From: Sphingomonadales bacterium
Lineage (GTDB): Bacteria; Pseudomonadota; Alphaproteobacteria; Sphingomonadales; Sphingomonadaceae
Reading direction: 5' to 3'
NCBI GenBank assembly: GCA_025351405.1
Contig: JANXVZ010000006.1
Location: forward strand, 62,001 to 126,000
DNA length: 64,000 nucleotides
The notes below the pieces were generated by a model that was not told where the DNA came from, ran no database searches, and was given only the letters and a program-made list of their open reading frames with translations. Positions 17,817-26,907 of the stretch are shown here, piece by piece (position 1 is the first letter of the stretch; every line of letters begins with the position of its first letter). The position numbers were made by a program, and so were the translations under genes.

Positions 17817-18619
17817 CCCTGATCGCGCCCGTACCGACCGACAATCCGCTGCGGTTCCAACTCGCGGTGACCCCGCAGCTCTGCGTCGGCCATCCCGACA
17901 GTCAGTTCCTGTTCGGTGGCGCCGGCCTTGCCGCGGCTTTGGCGGCGGTGGAGGCAGCGACAGGCCGACCGGCGGTATGGGCGGCGGCGCAGTACCTGTC
18001 CTATGCGCGGCCCGACACTCTGCTCGATCTTGACGTCGCCGTGCCGGTCAGCGGCAAATACACCAGCCAGGCGCGGGTGACGGTGCGCGATGGCGCAAGC
18101 GAAATTCTGACGGTGAACGCTGCGCTCGGCGCGCGTCCGGATGCGCCGGAGGTGCAATGGGCGCAAATGCCGGTGGTTCCGCGCCCGGACGATTGCCCGC
18201 CAATGACTTACAACTGGATACGCCGCGACGATGACGTCAACGGCAGCTTCGACCAGCGCATGGCGCATGGCCGCTTTGGCCAGGCCCGCACCGACGGCGG
18301 GCCGAGCGCCGATGGCATTGCCCGGCTGTGGGTGCGGCCATGCGACCCGGACCAGCCGGTCGACCGGGTGACGCTGGCGGTCATCGCAGACTTTCTTCCG
18401 TCGGGCGTCGGCAATGCCCTTGGCACCAGTGCCGGTGGCAACAGCCTGGACAACACCATCCGTTTTGCCCGGCTGGTGCCAACGCGCTGGGTTTTGGCGG
18501 ATATTCGCATTCATGCCACCGGACAGGGCTTCATTCACGGTCGTGTCCATCTGTTTGCCGAGGATGGTACGCTCATGGCCACCGCCAGCCAGTCGCTGAT
18601 CCTGCGGCTGCATACATGA
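17813..18619 (+). CDS. TesB-like acyl-CoA thioesterase
   Basis: A 268-residue double-hotdog protein of the acyl-CoA thioesterase II group. The first hotdog contains LFGGAGLAAALAAVEAATGRPAVWAAAQYLSYARPDT and the second contains VIADFLPSGVGNALG and DNTIRFARLVPTRWVLADIRIHATGQGFIHG. It likely hydrolyses acyl-CoA in the cytoplasm; chain length cannot be told. It is linked by 4-nt overlaps to the PssE gene before it and the antiporter after it. Confidence 0.87.
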   Translation: MTLIAPVPTDNPLRFQLAVTPQLCVGHPDSQFLFGGAGLAAALAAVEAATGRPAVWAAAQYLSYARPDTLLDLDVAVPVSGKYTSQARVTVRDGASEILTVNAALGARPDAPEVQWAQMPVVPRPDDCPPMTYNWIRRDDDVNGSFDQRMAHGRFGQARTDGGPSADGIARLWVRPCDPDQPVDRVTLAVIADFLPSGVGNALGTSAGGNSLDNTIRFARLVPTRWVLADIRIHATGQGFIHGRVHLFAEDGTLMATASQSLILRLHT

Positions 18620-19701
18620 GTGCAAAGCCGCACACCGGGATGATGGGACTGCCGTGGTGGTGCTGGACAGCGCCGCTGGCCGCGCTCTTGCTCGCCGGTC
18701 TCAAGTTCGCCCATGTCGAACTTTCGCCCTGGTTGCTGGCGCCGGTGCTCATCGCCGCCGTGCTTGCGGCCGTTCACCACGCCGAGGTTGTCGCCCACCG
18801 CATCGGTGAACCCTATGGCACGCTGGTCCTCGCCTTGGCGGTCACCACGATCGAAGTGGCACTGATCGTCGTGCTGATGCTCGCCGGCGGTGCCGAGGCA
18901 GCGGCACTGGCGCGCGACACGGTGTTTGCCGCTGTCATGATCATCCTCAATGGCATTGTCGGCCTGTGCCTATTGGTCGGTGGCACGCGACATGGCGAGC
19001 AAAGCTTCAATCTCGATGGTGCCAACGCCGCGCTGACCGTGCTGGCGGCGTTGATCGTCATGACGTTGCTGTTGCCCAACGTCACCACGTCTTCCGCCGG
19101 CCCGACCTACACCGCATCTCAACTTGGCTTTGTCGCGGTGGTATCGCTCATCCTCTACCTGGCTTTCGTTTTTGTGCAGACGGTCCGGCACCGCGACTAC
19201 TTCCTCGATCCCGACGCTCCCGACGGCCATGCCGCGCCGCCGCCCACGCGCACCGCCATTGCCGCAGCGGCGCTGCTGGTGGCCTCGCTCGTCGGCGTCG
19301 TACTGCTCGGCAAGGCGCTGGCGCCGTCCATCGAGGCCGGGGTCGCGGCCGCAGGTGCACCAAAGGCGCTTGTCGGCGTTATCATCGCCGGTATCGTGCT
19401 GCTCCCCGAAGGCATTGCGGCGTGGCGGGCGGCGCGCATCAATCGCTTGCAGGACAGCCTTAATCTCGCCCTCGGATCGGCGCTGGCCTCGATCGGCCTG
19501 ACGATTCCCGCGGTGGCCGTGGTGTCGCTGTTGATGGGCTTTCACCTCACCCTCGGGCTTCCCCAAAAGGAGACCGTGTTGTTGTCGCTGTCGCTGTTCA
19601 TCGCGGTGATGACCCTGCGAACCGGCCGGACCACGGTGCTAGGGGGGGTCGTACACCTCATGGTCTTTGCGGTGTATCTGTTTACGGTGGTGGTACCCTA
19701 G
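18616..19701 (+). CDS. chaA: calcium/sodium:proton antiporter, ChaA-like
   Basis: A 361-residue inner-membrane cation/proton exchanger of the CaCA superfamily. About eleven hydrophobic helices form two inverted repeats. The alpha-repeat motifs are GEPYGTLVLALAVTTIEVALI and LLPEGIAAWRAARINRLQDSLNLALGSALASIGLTIP, each with the acidic residue expected to bind the cation. I chose the ATG at 18616, overlapping the thioesterase stop; the frame open upstream lies within that gene. It converges on the GT2 gene with a shared CTAG stop. Confidence 0.92.
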   Translation: MSAKPHTGMMGLPWWCWTAPLAALLLAGLKFAHVELSPWLLAPVLIAAVLAAVHHAEVVAHRIGEPYGTLVLALAVTTIEVALIVVLMLAGGAEAAALARDTVFAAVMIILNGIVGLCLLVGGTRHGEQSFNLDGANAALTVLAALIVMTLLLPNVTTSSAGPTYTASQLGFVAVVSLILYLAFVFVQTVRHRDYFLDPDAPDGHAAPPPTRTAIAAAALLVASLVGVVLLGKALAPSIEAGVAAAGAPKALVGVIIAGIVLLPEGIAAWRAARINRLQDSLNLALGSALASIGLTIPAVAVVSLLMGFHLTLGLPQKETVLLSLSLFIAVMTLRTGRTTVLGGVVHLMVFAVYLFTVVVP

Positions 19702-20501
19702 CCAGCCTGTGAGGCGCTGCTGATTCGTACAGCCGAGGGCGCCGGCCAGTGTTTGGGCGGCAAGACGAACTGCAGCATCTTTACAGCGTATTTGGCCCAG
19801 ATCAGCGGTGTCAGTGCCAGCAGGCCATGGCGGCGCAGTGTCGCCCGCGCCTCTGCGTTGATCTGGCGTCGGCTGGAGAACCCCTGGTTGGAAAGGCCAC
19901 CGTCGCGAAGGGTGACGAGTGTTTCCGGGATGGCGCGGGCGCGCAGGTGATGGACGGCAAAAAAGCGCGTCATCCAGTCGAAGTCGGCGCCGATCCTTAT
20001 GGCCGGGTCAAAACCGCCAACGCGCGCCATTGCATCGCGCCGCGCGTAGAAGCCGGGATGGGGCGGCATATGGGCAAAGCGCAGCATCCAGCTCCAAAAC
20101 GGCGCTGCGGGGTAAGCGCGGCTCAGCCGGCCGGGATCGGAAGCGTGGACGATCGCCACTCCGCCGGACACGGCATCGCCGCCCCTGGCCGCCGCCGCGG
20201 CAACAAGGCTGAGTGCATCGCTGCGGCAGAAAAAATCATCGGCGTTGAGAAAGCCGATCAGGTCACCTGTCGCCCGGGCCACACCCTTGTTCATCGCGTC
20301 GTAGAGGCCCTTGTCAGGTTCCGAAATGAAAATGTGCCCCGGCCGGGCATTGGCCGCGACGATCGCTGCCGTGTCGTCCCTCGATCCGCCATCGATGATG
20401 ATATGCTCGACATCGCCCAGGTCTTGCGCCGCCACCGATATGCATGTGTCGGCAATGGTCGCCGCTGCGTTCCATGCCACTGTGATGACGGACACCCTCA
20501 T
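19698..20501 (-). CDS. family 2 glycosyltransferase
   Basis: A 267-residue GT-A fold glycosyltransferase of family GT2. The N-terminus has VSVITVAWNAA; IIIDGGSRDDT binds the nucleotide, and GFLNADDFF (near residue 85) carries the DxD-like metal site. It is the last gene of the gmd-fcl-GT2 operon and overlaps fcl by 4 nt, so transfer of fucose or of a neighbouring sugar is likely, but the donor is inferred from context. Its stop is shared in a CTAG with the convergent antiporter gene. Confidence 0.88.
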   Translation of the reverse strand: MRVSVITVAWNAAATIADTCISVAAQDLGDVEHIIIDGGSRDDTAAIVAANARPGHIFISEPDKGLYDAMNKGVARATGDLIGFLNADDFFCRSDALSLVAAAAARGGDAVSGGVAIVHASDPGRLSRAYPAAPFWSWMLRFAHMPPHPGFYARRDAMARVGGFDPAIRIGADFDWMTRFFAVHHLRARAIPETLVTLRDGGLSNQGFSSRRQINAEARATLRRHGLLALTPLIWAKYAVKMLQFVLPPKHWPAPSAVRISSASQAG

Positions 20502-21442
20502 GCCCGCAACTGCACGCTCTCGGCAAAGTGCGCATAGGCGTCGGCAAGGCCGTCATGCAGCGCAATGCGCGGCGCCCAGCCCATCGCCAGCAACTTGCCG
20601 GAATCCATCAGTTTGCGCGGCGTCCCGTCGGGCCGGCTGGCGTCGAAAGCCAATGCGCCGGTGAATCCCACGACGTCACCTATCAACCGCGCCACTTCGG
20701 CGATGGAAACCTCCGACCCAGTGCCGACATTGATATGTTCGACAGCCGAATAATTTTCGAGCAGGAACACCAGGGCGTCGGCAAGGTCATCGACGTGCAT
20801 GAATTCGCGCAGCGGTGCGCCGCTGCCCCAGACCGTCATGCTCTCGGCACCGCTATCGCGCGCCTCGATCGCCTTGCGCATCAACGCCGGGATAACGTGG
20901 CTCGATTCAAGGTCGTAATTGTCGCCCGGGCCGTAAAGGTTGGTCGGCATGGCGCTGATGAAATCAAGCCCATGCTGTTGCCGATAGGCCTGTGCCAGCA
21001 AAATGCCGGCAATCTTGGCGATGGCATACCACTGGTTGCTGGGCTCCAGCGGACCGGTCAAAAGCGCCGCTTCGGCCATCGGCTGCTGGGCAAGGCGCGG
21101 GTAGATGCAAGAGGAACCAAGGAACAGCAGCTTGGCCACGCCGGTCTTTGCGGCGGCCGCCATGACATTGGCCTCGATCATCAGGTTGTCGTGAAGGAAG
21201 TCGACGGGTCGGGCCGCATTTGCTGCGATGCCGCCCACCCTCGCCGCAGCAACCACGACCACATCAGGGCGGTTGGCGTCGACCCAGTCTTCGACCTGTT
21301 GCTGGCGCGTCAGGTCTAGCGCGCCGCGATCGGGGGCGAGTACGGCATGGCCATCGCGGGCCAGCCGCCGCACCAACGCGCTGCCGACCATGCCGCGATG
21401 GCCCGCAACCCATATCCTGCGACCCGCCAGGCTGAACATCAA
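20498..21442 (-). CDS. fcl: GDP-L-fucose synthase
   Basis: A 314-residue epimerase/reductase that converts GDP-4-keto-6-deoxy-D-mannose to GDP-L-fucose with NADPH. The Rossmann motif [10 protein letters not shown] is at the N-terminus, LGSSCIYPR holds the catalytic serine, and YAIAK is the YxxxK pair. It follows gmd with a 4-nt overlap and precedes a glycosyltransferase, so the operon makes and uses GDP-fucose. Confidence 0.95.
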   Translation of the reverse strand: MMFSLAGRRIWVAGHRGMVGSALVRRLARDGHAVLAPDRGALDLTRQQQVEDWVDANRPDVVVVAAARVGGIAANAARPVDFLHDNLMIEANVMAAAAKTGVAKLLFLGSSCIYPRLAQQPMAEAALLTGPLEPSNQWYAIAKIAGILLAQAYRQQHGLDFISAMPTNLYGPGDNYDLESSHVIPALMRKAIEARDSGAESMTVWGSGAPLREFMHVDDLADALVFLLENYSAVEHINVGTGSEVSIAEVARLIGDVVGFTGALAFDASRPDGTPRKLMDSGKLLAMGWAPRIALHDGLADAYAHFAESVQLRA

Positions 21443-22485
21443 CGGGCTGCGCGGGCTTCGGCAAGGTCGGCGGCGACCATTTCGCGGACCAGGTCTTCCA
21501 TCGTGGATGTATGTTCCCAGCCGAGTTTCGCCTTGGCCTTCGACGGGTCGCCAAGCAGCAGATCGACCTCGGTCGGACGGAAATAGCGCGGATCGATCTC
21601 GATCAGCACTTCACCGGACCGGGCGCAGCGGCCGATCTCGTTGACAGCCTCGCCCTCCCAGGAAATTTCGCGGCCGATTTCGGCGAATGCCAGTTCGACG
21701 AAGCGCCGCACGGTCGTCGTCGTCCCGGTGGCGAGCACCCAGTCCTCCGCCGTATCGTGCTGGACGATCCGCCACATGCCCTCGACATAGTCACGGGCGT
21801 GGCCCCAGTCGCGCTTGGCGTCCATGTTGCCGAGATAGAGTTTTGATTGCGTGCCACAGACGATGCCCGCGACGGCGCGGGTAATCTTGCGCGTGACGAA
21901 CGTCTCGCCGCGCAGCGGGCTTTCGTGGTTGAAAAGGATGCCGTTCGACGCGTGGATGCCATAGGCCTCGCGATAGTTGACGGTGATCCAATAGGCATAA
22001 AGCTTGGCGGCAGCATAAGGCGAGCGCGGGTAGAACGGCGTCGTCTCGCTCTGTGGCACTTCCTGCACCAGCCCATAGAGTTCCGATGTCGAGGCCTGGT
22101 AGAAGCGCGTCTTCTCCTCCAGCTTCAGGATACGGATCGCCTCCAGCAGCCGCAGCGTGCCGATGCCATCGGCATTGGCGGTATATTCCGGTGTTTCGAA
22201 GCTGACCTGGACATGGCTTTGCGCGGCCAGGTTGTAGATTTCGTCGGGCCGGGTTTCCTGAACGATACGGATGAGGTTCGTTGCATCGGTCAGGTCGCCA
22301 TGATGCAGGAAGAAATTGGTGTGGCCCTCGTGCGGGTCTTTATACAGATGATCGATACGCCCGGTGTTAAAAGACGATGAACGCCGCTTCAGCCCGTGAA
22401 CAACATAGCCCTTGGCCAGCAAAAGTTCGGACAGATAGGCGCCGTCCTGGCCGGTAACACCGGTTATCAGTGCTGTTTTTGTCAT
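21439..22485 (-). CDS. gmd: GDP-mannose 4,6-dehydratase
   Basis: A 348-residue short-chain dehydrogenase/reductase-type enzyme that makes GDP-4-keto-6-deoxy-D-mannose. [15 protein letters not shown] binds NADP; the catalytic YxxxK is in [25 protein letters not shown] and [16 protein letters not shown] are hallmarks of Gmd. It is the first gene of the operon, with GGAAGA upstream of the ATG. The product could also feed rhamnose or perosamine, but the adjacent fcl argues for fucose. Confidence 0.96.
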   Translation of the reverse strand: MTKTALITGVTGQDGAYLSELLLAKGYVVHGLKRRSSSFNTGRIDHLYKDPHEGHTNFFLHHGDLTDATNLIRIVQETRPDEIYNLAAQSHVQVSFETPEYTANADGIGTLRLLEAIRILKLEEKTRFYQASTSELYGLVQEVPQSETTPFYPRSPYAAAKLYAYWITVNYREAYGIHASNGILFNHESPLRGETFVTRKITRAVAGIVCGTQSKLYLGNMDAKRDWGHARDYVEGMWRIVQHDTAEDWVLATGTTTTVRRFVELAFAEIGREISWEGEAVNEIGRCARSGEVLIEIDPRYFRPTEVDLLLGDPSKAKAKLGWEHTSTMEDLVREMVAADLAEARAAR

Positions 22486-22582
22486 GAATCTTCCGAAAAA
22501 ACACCAAAGTCGTGCACGGCTCTAGCGCGGCGCGGCAGGACTTGTCGAGGCTCGCCCGCCTGCGACGCCACATCGGGGGCGG

Positions 22583-23821
22583 CTAGCGCGGCAGCCGGCG
22601 CAACAACGGCAAAAGCAGCAGCACGGTCATTCCCGCCCCCAGCAGCGCCGCGGGGATACTCGCGCCACGCGCCAGCACGGCGCCGATGGCAAGGACCCCG
22701 GACACCTGGAAACCGGCATTGACGATATTGTTGGCGGCAATGGCGCGCGCCCGGCCATCCGGTTCGGTGGCGGTTTGCAGGACGCCATAGAGCGGCACCG
22801 AAAACACCCCGCCGGCGATGGCAAGGACAGTCAGGTCAGCCAGCACACGCCAGCCGGACGGCTGGCCGAGGAAGCCCGCTACCGATACAGCGACGCCCGA
22901 AAAGCCCCGTTCGGCAAAGAACAGGTCGAGCCCGGCCAGCGCCATCACCACGCCTGCTACCGGTGACCAGCGCGTCGATACGCGGCCGCCGAGCAGCCGG
23001 CCGATGCCGGCCGACCCAACGGCCACGCCGATCGAGAATGCGGCGAGAAACAGCGTGGCGACTCCCTCGCTGCCGCCGATGTCGTTTTTCGCCAGCGGTA
23101 CGAACTGTGCAGTGTAGACAGCGCCGAGCGCCCAGAACCACGATATGCAGATGGTGGCGATGCGAAGCTCGGGGCTGGCAAAAGCCCCGGCGAGGGCACG
23201 GCGGGACGCGCTCCACGGGTTCCAGTCGATGGTCCTGCTGCCCGAAGCCGGCGCCGGCGGGATGAACTGCGCTGTTCCCCATCCGACCACCGCGACACCG
23301 ATCGCGACCAGGCCTGCCGTGCCCGCCGGCAGCAGCCCGCCGCTGATCTGGCCAAGCAGGATGGCAACAAAGGTGGCGCCCTCCACCAGCCCGGTGCCGA
23401 GCAACAGCTCGTCCTTGTGCAAAAGCTGCGGCAGGATGGCGTATTTCACCGGGCCGAAGATCGTCGAATGCATGCCCATCAGGAAAACCACGACCATCGA
23501 CAGCAGCTCCGACCGCAGGCCGAGCGCCACCGCGCCAAGCAGCATGAAGGCGATCTCAGCGACCTTGACCCATCGCGCGATCGCTGCCTTGTCGCGGGCA
23601 TCGGCAATCGCCCCGGCCGTGCCGGAAAATAGCAGGAACGGCAGGGTGAATACCCCCGCCGCCACGGTTGCCAGCGTTGCAGCCCCCGCCGGGTCGCCGG
23701 CACGCAGATGATAGGCAACAAGGAATATCAGCGCCGTCTTGAACAGATTGTCGTTATACGCCCCCAATAGCTGGGTGACGAACAGCGGCCCGAAGCGGCG
23801 CGTGGCAAGCAGGGCAAGCAT
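22583..23821 (-). CDS. MFS transporter, LplT-like
   Basis: A 412-residue major facilitator protein with about twelve helices. The N-terminus RFGPLFVTQLLGAYNDNLFKTALIFLVAYHL, with the charged/Asn motif after helix 1, is typical of the lysophospholipid transporter LplT group, and GMHSTIFGPVKYAILPQLL fits the same family. In enteric bacteria LplT flips lysophospholipids and is often fused to or beside an acyltransferase (Aas); none is present here, so the substrate is open. It stands alone, 97 nt from gmd. Confidence 0.82.
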   Translation of the reverse strand: MLALLATRRFGPLFVTQLLGAYNDNLFKTALIFLVAYHLRAGDPAGAATLATVAAGVFTLPFLLFSGTAGAIADARDKAAIARWVKVAEIAFMLLGAVALGLRSELLSMVVVFLMGMHSTIFGPVKYAILPQLLHKDELLLGTGLVEGATFVAILLGQISGGLLPAGTAGLVAIGVAVVGWGTAQFIPPAPASGSRTIDWNPWSASRRALAGAFASPELRIATICISWFWALGAVYTAQFVPLAKNDIGGSEGVATLFLAAFSIGVAVGSAGIGRLLGGRVSTRWSPVAGVVMALAGLDLFFAERGFSGVAVSVAGFLGQPSGWRVLADLTVLAIAGGVFSVPLYGVLQTATEPDGRARAIAANNIVNAGFQVSGVLAIGAVLARGASIPAALLGAGMTVLLLLPLLRRLPR

Positions 23822-23925
23822 TGCTCCTACCTTCGCAGCATTAGGCGCGCTGCGTCCACTGCATCTTGCAGTCGGCGCATTCCACCCGCAGACTGTGCCG
23901 GCTTTGCAACGCGAAAGGCCAGCCG

Positions 23926-24288
23926 ATGAATGACCCGGTTCCCGCCACTGGCTTCGACTTCAATCGGCCAACCGTGGTGTCGCTGTTGTATCTTGCCAGT
24001 TTCCTCATCGGGGTGGGTTGGCTTATCGCCGGCGTCCTGGCCTTTGTGTGGAACGGCGAACCCCATGCATCGTGGGAGGACAGCCATTTCCGCTTTCATA
24101 TCCGCACCTTCTGGCTCGGCATCGCGCTTTGTGTCGCTGCGTTCGTCGCCACGGTCCTGACCCTTGGGCTTGGCGGCTTCCTCGTGTTCCCGCTCCTGGC
24201 ACTCTGGTTCCTGGTGCGCTGCATCAAGGCGCTGCTGGCAGCGCAGCGGCATGAGGCGCTGGCCAACCCGGATAGCTGGCTATGGTGA
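23926..24288 (+). CDS. DUF4870-like small membrane protein
   Basis: A 120-residue membrane protein with three or four hydrophobic segments. WEDSHFRFHIRTFWLGIAL in the middle is the typical signature of the DUF4870/Tic20-like family, and the C-terminus ends in NPDSWLW. The ATG at 23926 is preceded by GAAAGG. The function is unknown. It stands alone, divergent from the LplT-like gene. Confidence 0.8.
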   Translation: MNDPVPATGFDFNRPTVVSLLYLASFLIGVGWLIAGVLAFVWNGEPHASWEDSHFRFHIRTFWLGIALCVAAFVATVLTLGLGGFLVFPLLALWFLVRCIKALLAAQRHEALANPDSWLW

Positions 24289-24366
24289 CATTTCAGACCC
24301 GGAACGACTCGCCGGTGTAATGCCCGCAAGTTAAGGCTCGCCGTAATTCACAAGGGGAAATTGACG

Positions 24367-24957
24367 ATGTCACAGGAAATTATGGACATGATCGCCCGCA
24401 TGGGCGGCGCCGATGCCGTCGCAGCGATGGCGGCGCGCGTCGGCATCTCGCCCGAGCAGGCACAGAGTGCTGTCGCCGCGCTTGTCCCGGCGCTGGCGGG
24501 CGGCATGGCCAAACAGGCTCAGGCCGGCAATGGCTCGCTGGTCGATCGCATCACCGGGCTTGCCGCAGGCTTTACGGGGTCGGCGGCCAGCGACCAGGCG
24601 GTGACCCATGGCACCGATATTCTCGGCCACGTCTTTGGCTCGTCCGAAGTCACCGATGCAGTGACCCAGCAGGCTGCGGCCAAGACCGGGATCGACATAG
24701 GCTCGCTGTCGGCGTTGCTGCCGATGGTGGCGACGCTGGCAGCGAGCGCGCTTGGCAATGGCACCGGCACCGTGGCGAAGGCGGAAACGCCAGCGGGCTC
24801 TGGCGGGATCGGCGGGATGCTCGGCAGCCTGTTCGGCGGCAGCGCCGCAACCGGCGGCGGCGCGGCAAGCGCACTCATCGCCATGATCGACAAGAACGGC
24901 GATGGCAACCCGCTGGACGAGATCATGGGCATGGCGTCTGGTTTCCTCAAACGCTGA
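24367..24957 (+). CDS. DUF937 family protein
   Basis: A 196-residue Ala/Gly-rich protein of the DUF937 type, whose function is unknown. ISPEQAQSAVAALVPALAGGMAKQ near the N-terminus and GTDILGHVFGSSEV are family features. The C-terminus has an EF-hand-like loop, DKNGDGNPLDE, which may bind calcium although the last ligand position is not classical. AGGGGA at 24352-24357 favours the ATG at 24367 over the TTG at 24361. Confidence 0.8.
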   Translation: MSQEIMDMIARMGGADAVAAMAARVGISPEQAQSAVAALVPALAGGMAKQAQAGNGSLVDRITGLAAGFTGSAASDQAVTHGTDILGHVFGSSEVTDAVTQQAAAKTGIDIGSLSALLPMVATLAASALGNGTGTVAKAETPAGSGGIGGMLGSLFGGSAATGGGAASALIAMIDKNGDGNPLDEIMGMASGFLKR

Positions 24958-24996
24958 GATGCTGGCGCCGGCGCGCGGCAATCCCTAAGTTGGCTG

Positions 24997-25020
24997 TCCG
25001 GCGACAATCGAGTCGCCGGA
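24997..25020. terminator. hairpin after the DUF937 gene
   Basis: A perfect 9-bp stem, TCCGGCGAC and GTCGCCGGA, with a 6-nt loop. It is followed on the plus strand by TGCAATGCATATTT, only weakly T-rich. It sits between the DUF937 and J-domain genes and probably ends or attenuates transcription. Confidence 0.45.
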
Positions 25021-25054
25021 TGCAATGCATATTTCGGGATTTCGGGCGCACGCA

Positions 25055-25594
25055 ATGGCACGCTCTTCGGGACGCAAGGACGATTGGGGGTTTCCGCGCT
25101 GGCGACCCTATGGCAGCGGCAGTGCGGCGGTCGAGGTGCGGGTTTGTGATCGCCACGGCTGCACCAACGCCGGCGACCGCCCGGCGCCCAAGGCACCCAA
25201 TCGCCCCGAACGCTGGTATTTCTGCGAAGCGCACGCCGCCGAATATAACCAGCGCTGGGATTACTTTGCCGGGCTGACCCCCGAGGAAGCCGCAGCCCGC
25301 GAAGCCAGCGAACAGGCGGAAACGAAGTACAAGCGCGCATCGCACTGGGAATGGGGCGGCCCGGGGGACGGCACCCGCAGTCGCGCCGAACTGGATGCTT
25401 TGGCGGTGCTTGGCTGTGATACCGACGCCGACATGGTGGTCATCAAGACCGCATGGCGCAACGCCGCCAAGTCCAGTCACCCCGATGTCGCCGGCGCCGA
25501 CGCCGCAGCCGCCGACCGCTTCCGTGCCGTCCAGGCGGCCTGGCAAATTCTCAGCGATGCCGACCTGGTGCGCACCGCAATGGCCCCGAAATAG
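25055..25594 (+). CDS. J-domain (DnaJ-like) protein
   Basis: A protein of about 179 residues with its J-domain at the C-terminus: TAWRNAAKSSHPDVAG carries the essential HPD, followed by ADRFRAVQAAWQILSD. The N-terminal half has CDRHGC and FCEAHAAEYNQRWDYFAGL, a cysteine/histidine pattern that may bind zinc. Proteins of this layout are common in alphaproteobacteria and are presumed DnaK co-chaperones with unknown clients. An earlier ATG at 25025 is possible. Confidence 0.85.
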   Translation: MARSSGRKDDWGFPRWRPYGSGSAAVEVRVCDRHGCTNAGDRPAPKAPNRPERWYFCEAHAAEYNQRWDYFAGLTPEEAAAREASEQAETKYKRASHWEWGGPGDGTRSRAELDALAVLGCDTDADMVVIKTAWRNAAKSSHPDVAGADAAAADRFRAVQAAWQILSDADLVRTAMAPK

Positions 25595-25656
25595 CTAAAA
25601 GCCGGTCCGGGCGTGTCAAACCGGCCGACACATGCCGGTCCTGACCATGGTACATG

Positions 25657-26292
25657 CTATCGCCAAGTGCCCTTTTCAGTACGGCCAAAGTCGATGGTGC
25701 ACATGAAGCCATAACCGGCATGGGGCCCGCAACCGGCGCCCGCATAGCGTAGCTGGCCATCGAAGATCACCGCGCGATGGCCGCGGTTGGCAACGCCATC
25801 ATCGACGATGAGTTGGATGACAACATCGAGCGGGTCGCCCTGCCCATAGGATATGGTTTCAGCGATATAACGGTCGCCACCGCGCGCCATGACGCGCTCC
25901 CCCGGTCCGGTGCCGTCGCGCGAAGCATGGCCTATATCGCCCTGCGGGCCTTGCTCGGCGCTATGGTCGGCGGCGGCGAGCGCCAGCGTGCGACTGCGTT
26001 CCAACCTAGCAAGCCGCGGCTGTCGTCCGACGAAGGCGATGGCCTCATCGACTGCGGTGGTGCCCTCGCGCGTCAGCCGGCGCGATCCGTCCCCGGCGAC
26101 ACTGTAGCTGCCGTCACGCCAGAATTGGCGGCGAAAGTCCTTGAGCGTGACAACAAAGGCCTGGGGATCGGTGCGGGCACGATTGAGCTCGGCGAGCACA
26201 TCGTCCTCGAAACGCGTTGCGGCTGCCGGAACTGCCATGAATAATAGTGCCAGCACCGCGGCCGACCCCAGTTTGAAGCTTACACCGTACAT
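25657..26292 (-). CDS. secreted CAP/SCP-domain protein
   Basis: A 211-residue exported protein of the CAP superfamily (cysteine-rich secretory, antigen 5, pathogenesis-related). The signal peptide (LGSAAVLALLFMAVPAAA) starts at the Met at 26292. The CAP landmarks are LAELNRARTDPQAF, HSAEQGPQGDIGHASRDG with its first His, and GHRAVIFDGQLRYAGAGCGP. Two cysteines near the end could form a disulfide. The role of bacterial CAP proteins is generally unknown. Confidence 0.88.
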   Translation of the reverse strand: MYGVSFKLGSAAVLALLFMAVPAAATRFEDDVLAELNRARTDPQAFVVTLKDFRRQFWRDGSYSVAGDGSRRLTREGTTAVDEAIAFVGRQPRLARLERSRTLALAAADHSAEQGPQGDIGHASRDGTGPGERVMARGGDRYIAETISYGQGDPLDVVIQLIVDDGVANRGHRAVIFDGQLRYAGAGCGPHAGYGFMCTIDFGRTEKGTWR

Positions 26293-26378
26293 ATAGCCTC
26301 GCGTTCCTGTAACGAGGCGTTTATGCGCTGATGTCGATGAACCCGCTGCAACGAGGCGCTGCGCTTGCGGCGCGACGG

Positions 26379-26882
26379 TCACACCAGCGCAAGCGCGACG
26401 ACCAGCCGGCAATCGATGACCAATCCCGCCGCGCGCTTGGCGCTGAGAAACGCCGCGAGGCTGCTCAAGGCCACGACGTGGACGACGATATCCTCTCCAT
26501 CGACGCCGCCGCCCGGCCCGTTGCGCACCAATCCGCTGGCCCGAAACAAGTGAAACATCTCGTTCGACATGCCCGGGGAGGTCGCGAATGCCCCCAGGTT
26601 ATCCCAATGCGCCGCGATAAAGCCGGTTTCCTCGGCGAGTTCGCGTGCCGCGGCACTGCGCGGCGTGTCGCTGCCATCTGTATCGCCGATCAAACCGGCC
26701 GGCAGTTCGATGCTGCGCGCGCCATGCGGTACGCGATATTGCTCCACCAGCACGATCTCCCGCGATTCGGTCAGTGCGAGGATGACCGCAGCGCCGGTAT
26801 CGCCGACCCTTGCTGCAAACTCCCAGGTGCCGTTCTTGCGGACTTCAAGATAATTGCCCCGCCATTCGGTCGTTGTGGGCAT
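26379..26882 (-). CDS. NUDIX hydrolase, ADP-ribose pyrophosphatase-like
   Basis: A 167-residue Nudix enzyme that hydrolyses a nucleoside diphosphate linked to another moiety. IELPAGLIGDTDG to RELAEETGF forms the Nudix box; compared with the usual box, the loop before RELxEE has about three extra residues and lacks the first conserved Glu at its usual place. GGGGAAACC before the ATG at 26882 decides the start. It lies 25 nt after the acyl-CoA dehydrogenase gene, so it may be the third gene of that operon. Confidence 0.85.
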   Translation of the reverse strand: MPTTTEWRGNYLEVRKNGTWEFAARVGDTGAAVILALTESREIVLVEQYRVPHGARSIELPAGLIGDTDGSDTPRSAAARELAEETGFIAAHWDNLGAFATSPGMSNEMFHLFRASGLVRNGPGGGVDGEDIVVHVVALSSLAAFLSAKRAAGLVIDCRLVVALALV

Positions 26883-26907
26883 GGTTTCCCCTTCAAGGGC
26901 AAGAGCG

